Assembly (NCBI GenBank): GCA_964570325.1
Contig: CAZMXS010000034.1
Location: forward strand, 1-48,947
DNA from: CAZMXS01 sp964570325
GTDB taxonomy: Bacteria; Verrucomicrobiota; Kiritimatiellia; CAIQIC01; CAZMXS01
DNA: 48,947 bases
Direction of reading: 5' to 3'
Below, piece after piece: positions 25,401 through 28,546 of the stretch. The notes below the pieces were generated by a model. The model worked only from the letters and a program-made list of their open reading frames with translations, did no database searches and had not been told where the DNA came from. A program made the translations under genes and the position numbers. Numbering within the stretch: position 1 is the first letter of the stretch; the number at the start of each line of letters is the position of its first letter.

Positions 25401-28364
25401 AACATTTACGAGTACTGGGCTGACACCAATCCGCGCGCGTGGGATACCGCCCAACCGCAGCATCTGGACACCCAGGGCGACCGCGACGGCGACGGCCTGT
25501 TGAACCTGATGGAACAGGTGCTGGGTACCCGGCCGGATATTGTGGACACGGATGACGACGGGCTGAACGACGGCGAGGAATATGCCCGCGGCTCCAACCC
25601 GGCCGAGGCCAACGACCCGCCGGTGGCGCGCGGCATCGTGCTTGGCGGCGCGGCGACCGACTACGTCGAGATCCCCATCGCGCTGGTCCAACGCCTGCCC
25701 GAGTGGACGATTGAGGCGTGGGTCAATCCGGACAGTGTCGCCGGCGGCGCGGGCGCCTTGCTGCGGCGCGTCGTCCAGGCGTTGCCGGGCGGTTACGCGA
25801 TGAACTTCACCCTTGGCCTCGAGCCGGACGGCCTCGGCGGCCTGCGCGCCTACGCGGGTTTTGTGACGGACACCGGCCAATCGAACATCATCCGCGGCGG
25901 TTCCGTCCCGGCCGGCGCATGGTCGCAACTGGCGGCCTCGTTCGATAGCCGAACCGCGGCCTTGAACTTGTACTTCAACGGCGGGTTGATCGCGGCTACC
26001 AACACCTTCGCCGCGGCCCCGCCGATCAACGGCCAGGGCGGCAACACATTCGTCCGCGCGGGTGAGGATATTGCCGGCCAGATTGACGAAGTCCGCATCT
26101 GGAGCGTCGTCCGTACGCCGCTCGAGATTACCTCCTATTACAACCGCGTGGTGAACTCGGCGCAGTCGAACCTGGTGAACTACTTCCGGTTCGACGACAA
26201 CCAGGCTTCGTCCACGAATATGGCGTTCAACACTTACCACCAACCGCATGGCGCGCAGGACTATCACTATCCGAGCGACTGGAGTAACCAGTGGATCCAC
26301 GCGGCGACACTGGTCGGCAACACGCAGTTCCGCGAGCCCGGCGCCTTGCTGGTGCCCCCGATCCTGCGCGTCTTCCTGGAGCCGCCGGCGGCGGTGGAGA
26401 AGGGCGCGCGGTGGCGGGCCAACAACGGCGACTGGCAGCTCAGCGGCGCCTCGCTGGACGACCTGCTGGGTGGCACCAACTTCCTCTTCTATAAGGAACT
26501 GTCCGGCTGGACCGCGCCAAGCAACGAGGTCATCGTGCTGACCAATGGGGTCACCACCACGCTGTACCGCGAGTATCTGCTCAACGGCGATCTGACGGTG
26601 GGCTTGTCGCCCAACGACGCGATCGCCGCCGGCGCGCAGTGGAGCGTGGCGGGTCGCGGCTGGACCAACAGCGGCGCGACCGTGACCAACCTGACGCCGG
26701 GCTACCAGTTGGTGGTCTTCAAGCCGATTGATGGCTGGATCGAGCCCGACCCGACGAACTTGCTGGTCGTTTCCGGTGTGAACAGCATCTACAACGTCGC
26801 GCCTTACATCCGGGCGGATGACACGGTCGCCGGCTACATGGTTCCGCCGGACGTGCTGGCGCTGGGCGCGCGTTGGAGCCTGGACGGCGGCGGCTCCTAT
26901 ACCAACGGCCAGGTCGTGCCGGTCACGGTTGGCGCGCATGTGATGTCGTTCAGCGATGTGTCCGAGGAATGGATCACCCCGACCAACATCCCGTTCATCT
27001 CGACCGGCGGCGGGCGCATCTCGATTACCGGCGTTTACGTCCACGTGACCGGCCTGCGGATGTTCATCGAGCCGCCTGAGGCGCGCGCGATGGGCGCGCA
27101 GTGGCGTATCGCGGCCGGCGCCACCAATTGGCTGAACAGCGGGCGCTTGCTGGCCCTGACGCCGGGCTTCTGGACGGTCGAGTTCAAGCCGATTGCCAAC
27201 TGGACCAAGCCCAACAACGTCAGCGCACAGGTGACCTACACGAACATCACGCGACTGACGAACACCTATTACAATTACATCGTGCTGACGGGTGGAATGG
27301 TGGCGTTCAGCTTCAACGCGCCGCGCGACATCTGGATTGATGCCGCGCGCCGGCTGTGGGTGGCGGACGGCCTGAACCATCGGATCTTCGTGATCTCGAA
27401 CGACATCTACGCGGTCACGAACTATGGCGAGAACGGCACGGGGCTCGGCCAGTTGAACAACCCGCGCGGCGTCACGCTTGATGCCGCGGGCAATCTCTGG
27501 GTGGCGGACACGGGCAATCACCGCATTCAGCGGCGGCTGGCGGCGACCGGTGTGTGGACGGCGTTTGGCGGCCCGAGCGCCGGGTCGGGGTTGGGCCAGT
27601 TCTCCAGCCCGATGGACCTCGAGTTCGACGCGGGTGGTTATCTTTACGTGGCGGACAGCGGCAACAATCGCGTCCAGCGTATGTCGCCGGGCGGCGTTTG
27701 GTCGGTGTGGCTCGCCGCCGGCACGGGCAACGGCCAGGTGACCGATCCACGCGGTGTCTTCTTCGATCCGCTTGGGAATTTGTTTGTTGCCGATGTGCCG
27801 GCGACGGATCAAGGCCGCGTCCAGAAGATCAGCGCGGCCGGCGCTTACATGGAAACCGTCGGCAGCTATACCGCGCCGCTGGGCGAACTGAAACGGCCGC
27901 GCAATATGGCCCTGCGCGTGGGCGGCACGAACGGTTTCGTGACCGCGAACACCGGCAACAGCCGGCTGGCGCTCAAGGACTTCAACACCGGCGTCTGGAG
28001 CAATATGTTCCCGGCCGGAGCGTTAAGCGAGCCGGAGGGCGTCGCGGTCAATGCGTCCAACGAGATGTACATCGCCGACACCGGCAACAACCGAATTCTG
28101 AAGGTCACGCCGGTGACCATTCCGCCGATTGGCCCGGTGGCGCTCGCTTTTGCGGGCGGCAGTCCGACCAATGGCATGGTGGTCGGATGGCCGGGGGTTG
28201 CGACCTGGACGTATTGGGTTACGCGGGCGACGAATATTTACGGCCGGGGCGGCTGGCAGATGTTGAACGGTTATATTCCGGGCGTGGATGGCCTCCAGCG
28301 CTACACGAATATGCCGCTCGGGGCCGGCAGTCCGGTGTATTACCGGGTGGAAGGGACGTATTAA
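4437..28364 (+). CDS. Giant modular secreted protein (Ig-like/TSP3/LamG/PEGA-like/NHL)
   Basis: A 7975-residue protein (roughly 0.85 MDa at about 107 Da per residue), uninterrupted over 23.9 kb. A signal peptide (1-30) ends AAA-Q. Residues 31-738 hold about seven Ig/Calx-beta-like repeats marked by VxxGDT. From 740, DxDGDGL..E calcium-type (thrombospondin-3-like) stretches alternate with LamG-like lectin folds (about ten in all; typical strands WTIEAWVNP and DEVRIWG.AR) and about seventeen PEGA-like repeats (GAQWRVDGG.W.NSG). Four super-modules start at residues 1968, 3437, 4808 and 6175. Residues about 7619-7892 are NHL repeats (DAAGNLWVADTGNHRI), then a final beta domain ends YYRVEGTY. No sortase, PEP-CTERM or lipid anchor is visible. 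GAGG six bases before the ATG at 4437 favours it over a GTG at 4431. The likely role is adhesion or glycan binding outside the cell; this is inferred from domains. Confidence 0.93.
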   Translation: MKTHPQHRWFRFWAPVICTVAFFYGRGAAAQITLAPAVTNVIAGDTVQLTLANLPTDTNNPALRFSISSSLGSRVTVPATAAQDYDSPTSYASIVTFDATGVQPGGPALIRVTFTNGFSTVTLTSRVTVVAPVLTFDSAPITVNDGETVPVTISRNSSSAALQVTLISSDADVFGLGADPYFINYSGSLTINFDPYQTDYTFYLSGLYMPGASALLYARNGTFQTSVTVNVAAHTGPYTPFSLDVVAGNTVTLVAENLPITTNDPPTRVFFFPEDTAVRISVTTDVFQVLDPATDKNTYRSWVRVPVVGIKRIDGVLPDPIPINVSFTMDPIYGSYASDVTYINVQDPTIAFNPMAPSMRVGDTIPLAIKRQSLENNANLPFTVTIGDPSVIGVGTNSAVLNTNAALNTQFDLYQWSRTIYLSARAMVQDMAATNVTVTVAVGSYRTNVSVLVTREGGLVLTPVNPSVAAGDTLAMTVTRTTGTNVSPLNVTLTSDDPLTAIVPETATLPVGNPSYATFNVTGLVPGSSVIRVSALGVDPTSNSCRTVVVRNPTLAFAPDPASNVVGGARTITITRPSNEAGGKLDIALATPTPALVSLATDLVSIAAGQVGGTFTVYGLAAGQGTIVARVGTYSTNLAINVSDPQLGFSPNVATSVVGGVGVVTITRPANQAGTDLTINLALTPAGLCNLATNTVTMAAGAISVNVSLYGQATGSGALQARVGAYTTNATVVVVEQQVDDPDGDGLTDEWEAYLGGNPYNAYSLDPLGTNGVNDGQYDSDGDGLINMDEIDNYLTDPARRDTDDDGVNDQSEVARDLTNPRHPMSVSNFYERSLNLAAIPTNGFLLPKQDRFIFGTNGWTVECWVWPGTDGDGELFSFNRSGTNNGFWVGLENYRPKTQLLNGTNVLVTAGGVGANGSIQQLSPNQWMHVAYVWSPLNRSLNIYLDGVLLIAQMTYANPAFNGGQAWFMRGLTNGYVDEFRVWNYDRTWDELSYWHNRYFPAISGYVQAPIYGIPLLAYYRFDDDASNIVDFAHLPRKSDFFAGTNYFLPNTAGMTATNPAMSLLGTDDEDDDELPEWWAEIHNLDQYPSFAYGPEFLYYQEDSNNVGRVSFFKTFRAYGSIGNQSGWAQAVDDIVYQPKDRSLGNDGQFAVFMKYIYLQKTPEAATLNLFTPGMQYTAAYVNGQRVPAPGGDTNQQQVLDITTYLRAGRNMIYVRCSSLLDLWYDYARTIPALPNADDPHFERVIGKFDASLTVDGVPHIVRGDTSRLDPRAVWFGMTWSMLWHMTHAQLGDPVLPDRENRFLPGNPDYGVPFNADADNLNALYEFFCGTNPRKEESNNEGVFDSQEDFDRDGLLNGEEQARMSDPRLPDTDDDGLGDAPDAVGDNDPASSLSPGVSRAVILGGTTNDYVEFPMAKRFALDAWTLEAWLRPATNETDGGVIIERAVGPNGVNYELGLATNNTPYVRFVANDGAVVMATNGLALGTNWAHLAGVYDANRRELRLYTGGVLAASAVVEKSPAIYAGGPVHQRIGRGFAGALDDLRIWGTARTAAEIADHFEGALVGNEAGLAAYYRCDDGTSFRSGAPLVGTSANNGTNGLLRVKPWSWGQVEDYTRLYTRDWWEKWTHAASFVGASAFSADGDGALIIPPSLRVTLYPSGAVTSGAQWAIQGYGSWRDSGVAVYEGLAPTNYTILFRSVYGWTSPSNRTVGLTNGMMTSISETYIRNGGVVVNLQFNDNNSHSALWPISNAQWRVSNGPWRNSGEVVDNLTPGEYLIEFRSIPGWSEPAPLTIQILSGGTGIYIGQYEPASGSLQIFINPETVRTNGAMWRTGASGWTNSGAIVTGLPLGTNTVYFNNVPPALTPTNLSFYLTNATVVQGVGTYTEVGYLQVILLPTGAIPAGAQWRVDGGVWQNSGMTNALAVGIHQVDYRSIFGWRAPNTDSNVLVQRLERLVITNYYVEGERSISGTIYTESDWENLAPFCAPPGDCSGTGTIVVGVWYYEADAIGSPIARWMDYVATGPLPFSPTNTYNYVINRLDPRGDDIVPGYKLQAWIDANANGRYEIGEPRSQIQSFWMGDENRESVNLTIKDDQDVDGLPDFWEVHWFGNLAQTATIDYDRDGLNNGQEYFLSQSSNVLATINPADYDSDDDGMDDFWEYERFLNNHGLNPCNWDATGDLDGDALSNLREYLGMDDTPRLFQDPTAAPGVATTNILSYDWMNPLNYDTDNDGLVDSFECAWYAPLSGISPLGTNNNMAADPDVDGLTSYREQCLLMQFRQGGSNDIWTLGTNALPRVATNGIRGLSPKLALGATNLTLEADLAALRQHAWTDPANPDTDGDILPDGWELEFNLDPKSVIGNDGKFGDPDADGLLNYEEYYGQDGYRFTTRPYVNGTGDETNPKEHNWRPDSTYTWRWYSTNAADPTITDPRVGKGTQRAETLGSAQPTISLGTDWGLDSDDDGLNDNIEIHPPAGTPASSPVYSCDPFIPRAALITAAAGILIPDPEPATNGVREDLQRRDWTIECMVKLLGTNLNGFLFNFQTYAGGARTVYSLALVGNRPVLASHNSDGAVYTLTANALPTNQWIHLAGVWSHANNDLELYLDGILFQGQAVYGECASSLMLPATNALALAVSPDGSFVNQLYLDEVRIWGLARTPALINAYARQLAPAANGDDVWIDNYCAQYYGQNDTLLVNGGTLFEGEPGIPLSNVYRAGASYWIDNGDAQYNQANDVVLVGGTNLVEGLNGTAVASVLYNDKDQSGGFTRNSLLAYYRFDDGGTSAEDFARRAKSGLLGATDENYLFGDRGYALPTNAFNWVTNGAAPVLGCDQFGADDSDGDGMPDAWEVVNRLNPYDDGAGEETAPGLKNGPNGPLGDPDGDGLLNLYEYHAGTNPRAQNSDGDETPDTQEDRDGDLVVNIIEQSLGSRPDIVDTDDDGLTDSEEQSRGSAPDDPTDPPTSRAVRFGGDATDYLEVPVSFKQRLTSWTLEAWVNPDSVAGGAGTIIRRVVQEVGGTNALNFLLGIEPDGSGGLRAYAGYVLTDGRAFLQSGGAIATGVWTHVAASYNGDAAMLIIYTNGWIAATNNTFNEAPPINGLGGQTFVRIGEDFGGLVDELRIWNSARLGHDISNGMYKAFATTDTNLAHNFRFDDGQANTNAIPFGLYHQPHGAQDFTYTADWNQQWRHAAAAHGNVTFFEPGAIVPPPSLRVTLYPTAAIQAGAQWSVDGGAWQNSGTIRYDLEAGAHTILYKSLSGWTAPTNETVILSNAVATALSRVYLANGRLRVTIEPEEVRLAGAQWRVDLGAWTNSGATITNLSPGAHLVDFLPVAGWSEPPAESIFIPEGQLVDIPRSYSPTYGYLCVTIEPSNAVAAGAQWRVMGGGWQASGVTNLLRTGVYTVDFAPVANWITPEALTNAVVQSGVVTRITAVYREGIQSASGSIENRSVWQNVSPWALPPGDGSATGQVMVGVWSMYSEVKGLPQYRTFLNATNPLPFGYGATFSYVIGPLAYLRAPMPNHPDEVYLLKAWIDGNANGEFEEGEPSSETVSFQFYEAMGSAPNINVTVVDDLDGDGLPDWWEIHWFGNTAQAAAGDYDRDGLSNLQEYNLAMSTNLLAALNPAHYDSDADGMDDLWEYERFIGGLGLNPTTNDAAGDLDGEGLSNIREYNGMDQLPRITQDPKAAVGIATTNIISTDALNAMDVDTDNDGLIDSFEAAWYDPAGGINPRGTNDNKAADSDHDGLPHYREQCLLPQLAQGGSNDVWSLGTNAFPVMNLNGLRAFSPKLLLGATNALFVDDIAALRNHAWTCPTAHDTDGDLLPDGWEVEFNLDPRSAIGANGFGGDPDGDTLLNWQEYLGQDGNRLTNSPYISGTGDETNPKEHNVRPDSTGPGPGIARPVVATNYWVQHADSPTNGTLGSARPTASLGVDSGVDTDDDGLPDNVEIQMEYAALGVDPSPVHSMSPFIKRAARITATNGIPIPDPEGTAARGYSPLLHARDWTVECYVKLLDPDMSGALIRNVGPTAGGPISYELALTGNVAVIQFQTVAGYLYKVVGPELPTNRWIHLAGVWNDMDNSLALYVDGVFVQEQRVTEEAQTIQLYPSAEPVRIGVSDAATFVNKLFMDEIRIWGAARTADEIERYRTRLAPQNATNLLAYYRFDDGGTTAEDFTRKAQNGLLGAVSVNYTYGDRGWALSNGFAFVTNDFAPVLGVDYRGADDADGDGMPDDWEMVNHLDPNSADGVNGAWGDLDGDGLVNIYEFWADTNPRAWDTDQNGVYDTQEDRDGDTVVNVTEQALGSRPDIVDTDDDSLADNEEQSAGTNPADPMDPPVSRALEFGGAPSDYLEVPIAFSQRLMNWTIEAWVNPTNVADGAGVILERVVQNLGGGTNAINYMLGLEADGLGGLRAYAGYVLADGQRFVLSGGTIAAGTWTHIAATYNNSAATLVISTTGQGAAATRAFNLAPPMNGKGGETFVRIGPDFGGRIDEVRLWNVARTALEVTNNLNRGLSMGTTNLVHSFRFDDSEANTNAFPFGIYHQPQGAQDFMFVNDWNEQWRHAARKAGAVRFVEPGAILPPPNLRVILLPEEAALAGARWSVDGGQTWNNSGATLHNLVAGTNEVLYSIVAGWTAPATERIVLTNGTVTTLNRTYLRNGSLQIFLEPPLARDQGAQWRVDGGGWTNSGVVVTNLAPGPHTVDFKTIDGWEAPSSTNLVLSEAYALIRTYYYEASEGFLVVTILPTNAIAAGAQWRLDGGVWQASGVTNIVRSGTHTVEFLAIPGWTAPAAFTNVAILRGATNSVTGIYQQGVQSISGYVFNESLWDNLGVHSLPPGDGTGTGTVIVGIWNYGSSLIGAPILGYSASLLTTNLPFAAPDGLPYTIEHVAVKGTIEIPGYTLMAWIDGNANGAYELGEPRSGGQDFSMLSEAGLSAVNVTIGDDANTNNLPDWWEAHWFRNLDQRAADDYDRDGLSNGEEYQLSISTNLLAALNPAHFDSDGDGMDDWWEYAHFARGRGLIPTTNDATGDVDGEGLSNYREYLGLDDLPRIAQNPLKAAGIAVTNILSSDALNPRDIDTDNDGLVDSFEFAWYAPAAGIRPLGTNDNLAADSDQDGMTHYREQCLLLQFREGATNDIWSDGTNGWPGVDADGIRAFVPKVALGATNLLLTNDILALRGHAWTDPADWDTDDDLLPDGWEVEFALDPRDATGDDGFWGDPDGDTLINQQEFLGQDGNRNTNNPYVSGTGDETNPNEHNVRPDSTGVGPGIARPTLPANYWYDYGAWPTNGTLGAALPTLSMGTDFGLDTDDDGLADQVEIQMEYLALGVDPSPVHSMSPFIKRAARVTDVNGILIPDPEGSLTRGYSPLLHKRDWTVECYVKLTGTNLNGALVYNPGPLGLGDISYALVLSNNQVFVMFNTLGGFLYKTAGPVLPPNRWIHLAGVWDHGNNSLGLYVDGIFVQEQRVYEDALSSRFYLSGGQPRLGWDPSGSLVNRLYLDEVRIWGAARTADEIERYRTRLAPQNATNLLAYYRFDDGGTTAEDFTRKAQNGLLGAVSVNYTYGDRGWALSNGFAFVTNDFAPVLGVDYRGADDADGDGMPDDWEMVNHLDPNSADGVNGAWGDLDGDGLVNIYEFWADTNPRAWDTDQNGVFDTQEDRDGDFVVNVTEQALGSRPDMVDTDDDGLTDDEERAAGTNPADPADPPVSRALHFAGGTNDYLDIPINLGQRLMNWTVEAWVNPTNVAEGAGVILERVVQNLGGGTNAINYVLGLEADGLGGLRAYAGYVLADGQAFILRGGAIATGAWTHLAASYDNTNSTLAIYTNGQVAVMTNGFNRAPPMNGKGGETYVRIGADFGGRLDELRLWGVARSEADVSNNINRALSAGTSNLVHSFRFDDSQANTNVLPFGPFHQPWGAQDFMYARDWNDQWRHAAMLRGAVEFVEPGAILPPPSLRIILQPAEAVAEGARWSLDGGQTWNNSGDTLHNLFAGTNAVIYTDITGWTEPGNETIVLTNGTATTLIRTYLRNGSLQIILEPALARDEGAQWRVDGGGWTNSATVVTNLAPGPHLVDFKTIEGWDTPPSTNITLPAGSALVQTYYYVLTEGFLVVHLDPTNAVAAGAQWQLNGGSWQNSDVTNRLRTGSYTINFRNIAGWTTPAAQSNVLVTREGTNLVIGTYLQGVRPISGYVFNQSLWDNLGLHSLPPGDGTGTGTVIVGVWHYGSAVIGPPISDYRTNLLTTALPFSVPGGLPYMIQNIALAGTEQNPAYKLMAWIDGDANGGYDPGEPRSQIQPFAMLNDAGLSAQNVTIGDDMNTNSLPDWWEIHWFGNLDQTADGDYDRDGFSNLAEYNLSRLTNALAALNPAHFDSDGDGMDDKWEWDRWAGGAGLNPATNDALGDVDGDGLSNYREYMGMDDLPQMMQDHTAATGIARTNAASADAMNPLDIDSDGDWLVDSFEAAWYFPAAFIDPLGTNGILGLDPDKDGLPHYREQCLLMQFRQGASNDIWSLGTNGWPVTAANGIREFAPKLALGATNATLDADLAALRAHEWTHPVNPDTDADLLPDGWEVEYALDPRDATGDNGFWGDPDNDLLYNTQEYLGQDGDRSTNTEFISGTGDETNPNEHNWRPDSTGVGPGLARPVVPANWWNACGGWPNYGTLGAALPTFSLGADGGADTDDDGVSDSTELWQEYLSLGFDPSPVHSMSPFFKKSARVTSMNGIPLPDPEGGLTRGWLPLLHGRAWTLECYVKLLRNNLNGSLILIPGPLGLGDISAEIALSTNEVGVSFHTVGGFYYRTAGPVLPTNRWIHLAGVWDPLNNALSLYVDGVFVQTKRVYEEALSSRCYTSAEQPVIGYSGDGSMANNLLVDEVRIWTVARTADQIEQYRRKLVPQNAWGLAAYYRFDDGGATAEDFARKAQNGLLGAETNNYTYGDFGYALSNGFVFVTNDYANVLGVDARGADDTDGDGLPDDWEVMNHLNPFSTNYPYGANDDPDGDSLVNIYEYWADTNPRAWDTAQPQHLDTQGDRDGDGLLNLMEQVLGTRPDIVDTDDDGLNDGEEYARGSNPAEANDPPVARGIVLGGAATDYVEIPIALVQRLPEWTIEAWVNPDSVAGGAGALLRRVVQALPGGYAMNFTLGLEPDGLGGLRAYAGFVTDTGQSNIIRGGSVPAGAWSQLAASFDSRTAALNLYFNGGLIAATNTFAAAPPINGQGGNTFVRAGEDIAGQIDEVRIWSVVRTPLEITSYYNRVVNSAQSNLVNYFRFDDNQASSTNMAFNTYHQPHGAQDYHYPSDWSNQWIHAATLVGNTQFREPGALLVPPILRVFLEPPAAVEKGARWRANNGDWQLSGASLDDLLGGTNFLFYKELSGWTAPSNEVIVLTNGVTTTLYREYLLNGDLTVGLSPNDAIAAGAQWSVAGRGWTNSGATVTNLTPGYQLVVFKPIDGWIEPDPTNLLVVSGVNSIYNVAPYIRADDTVAGYMVPPDVLALGARWSLDGGGSYTNGQVVPVTVGAHVMSFSDVSEEWITPTNIPFISTGGGRISITGVYVHVTGLRMFIEPPEARAMGAQWRIAAGATNWLNSGRLLALTPGFWTVEFKPIANWTKPNNVSAQVTYTNITRLTNTYYNYIVLTGGMVAFSFNAPRDIWIDAARRLWVADGLNHRIFVISNDIYAVTNYGENGTGLGQLNNPRGVTLDAAGNLWVADTGNHRIQRRLAATGVWTAFGGPSAGSGLGQFSSPMDLEFDAGGYLYVADSGNNRVQRMSPGGVWSVWLAAGTGNGQVTDPRGVFFDPLGNLFVADVPATDQGRVQKISAAGAYMETVGSYTAPLGELKRPRNMALRVGGTNGFVTANTGNSRLALKDFNTGVWSNMFPAGALSEPEGVAVNASNEMYIADTGNNRILKVTPVTIPPIGPVALAFAGGSPTNGMVVGWPGVATWTYWVTRATNIYGRGGWQMLNGYIPGVDGLQRYTNMPLGAGSPVYYRVEGTY
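10338..14744 (+). repeat. Super-module 1 of the giant protein (coding repeat)
   Basis: The first full copy of the repeating unit (1469 residues). Order: a beta domain beginning ISG with APPGD and VGVW motifs and an AWIDANANG calcium-type loop, TSP3-like acidic repeats, a conserved linker (CLLMQFRQGGSNDIW, then GTGDETNPKEHNWRPDS), a LamG-like domain, more TSP3-like repeats, a second LamG-like domain, and three PEGA-like repeats. It is longer than the later copies because its first LamG-like domain carries an inserted DDVWID-type segment (about 12462-12735). Confidence 0.8.
14745..18857 (+). repeat. Super-module 2 of the giant protein (coding repeat)
   Basis: The second copy (1371 residues), with the same order of parts as super-module 1 but without the DDVWID insertion. 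It contains the left copy of the 446-bp identical segment (16812-17257). Outside that segment it differs from super-module 3 at many positions, at both codon and residue level. Confidence 0.8.
16812..17257 (+). repeat. 446-bp perfect direct repeat, copy A
   Basis: Identical base for base to 20913-21358, 4101 bp (1367 codons) downstream and in the same frame. It encodes the last strands of a LamG-like domain and the following TSP3-like stretch, from RIWGAARTADEI to the DTDQNG of the next repeat. Identity stops abruptly at both ends: ATC CGC against GTT CGC on the left, and GGC GTC TAT against GGG GTT TTC on the right. Confidence 0.95.
18858..22958 (+). repeat. Super-module 3 of the giant protein (coding repeat)
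   Basis: The third copy (1367 residues), closest to super-module 2. Both begin with ISGYVFN-type or related ISG/ASG openings, LPPGDG and TGTVIVG-like strands, and end with three PEGA-like repeats. It carries copy B of the 446-bp identical segment. Confidence 0.8.
20913..21358 (+). repeat. 446-bp perfect direct repeat, copy B
   Basis: Identical to 16812-17257. The flanks are only similar, with many silent and amino-acid-changing differences, so the identity is local and not that of a whole recent module duplication. Confidence 0.95.
22959..27270 (+). repeat. Super-module 4 of the giant protein (coding repeat)
   Basis: The fourth copy (about 1437 residues). It has the same order of ISG domain, TSP3-like repeats, LamG-like, TSP3-like and LamG-like domains, but it ends with four PEGA-like repeats instead of three. 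The third of these is diverged (VPPDVLALGARWSLDGGG). The NHL-repeat region starts straight after it. Confidence 0.75.
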
Positions 28365-28460
28365 GACCGACAATAGGCGATGAATTGAAAAGCGGCGCGA
28401 GATACCTCGACCCGTTCGCGGCGGTGGATGAGTATTCGGGGTGACCCGGTAAGCGTAACG

Positions 28461-28509
28461 GTCATTCTGAAGAAGTCCCCCGCAAGGGTGAAGCGACGAG
28501 GAATCTCGT
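28461..28509 (+). repeat. Intergenic GTCATTCTGA...GAATCTC-type repeat
   Basis: GTCATTCTGA (28461-28470) and GAAGCGACGAGGAATCTCGT (28490-28509) flank a small CCC/GGG stem. From memory, this layout matches a small intergenic sequence seen in many unrelated bacterial genomes (ATTCTGAG...CGAAGAATCTC), usually foldable and of unknown function. ACGAG (28496-28500) and CTCGT (28505-28509) add a short hairpin. It occupies the 182-base gap between the two giant genes, on the coding strand. Confidence 0.5.
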
Positions 28510-28546
28510 ATTTTGGGAATTTGTTCGGTTTAGAACACGAGGGTCC

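Noticed and set aside
24456..27812. Long open frame of 1118 codons on the minus strand inside the giant gene
   Set aside because: It is rich in Arg, His, Gly and Val without domain logic, and lies opposite a clearly coding repeat protein. High GC at third positions leaves few stops on the opposite strand.
4437..28364. Giant gene as several fused or mis-assembled genes
   Set aside because: There is no internal stop, no signal peptide and no start context at module borders, and domain order continues smoothly across them. Only the 446-bp identity leaves room for an assembly doubt.
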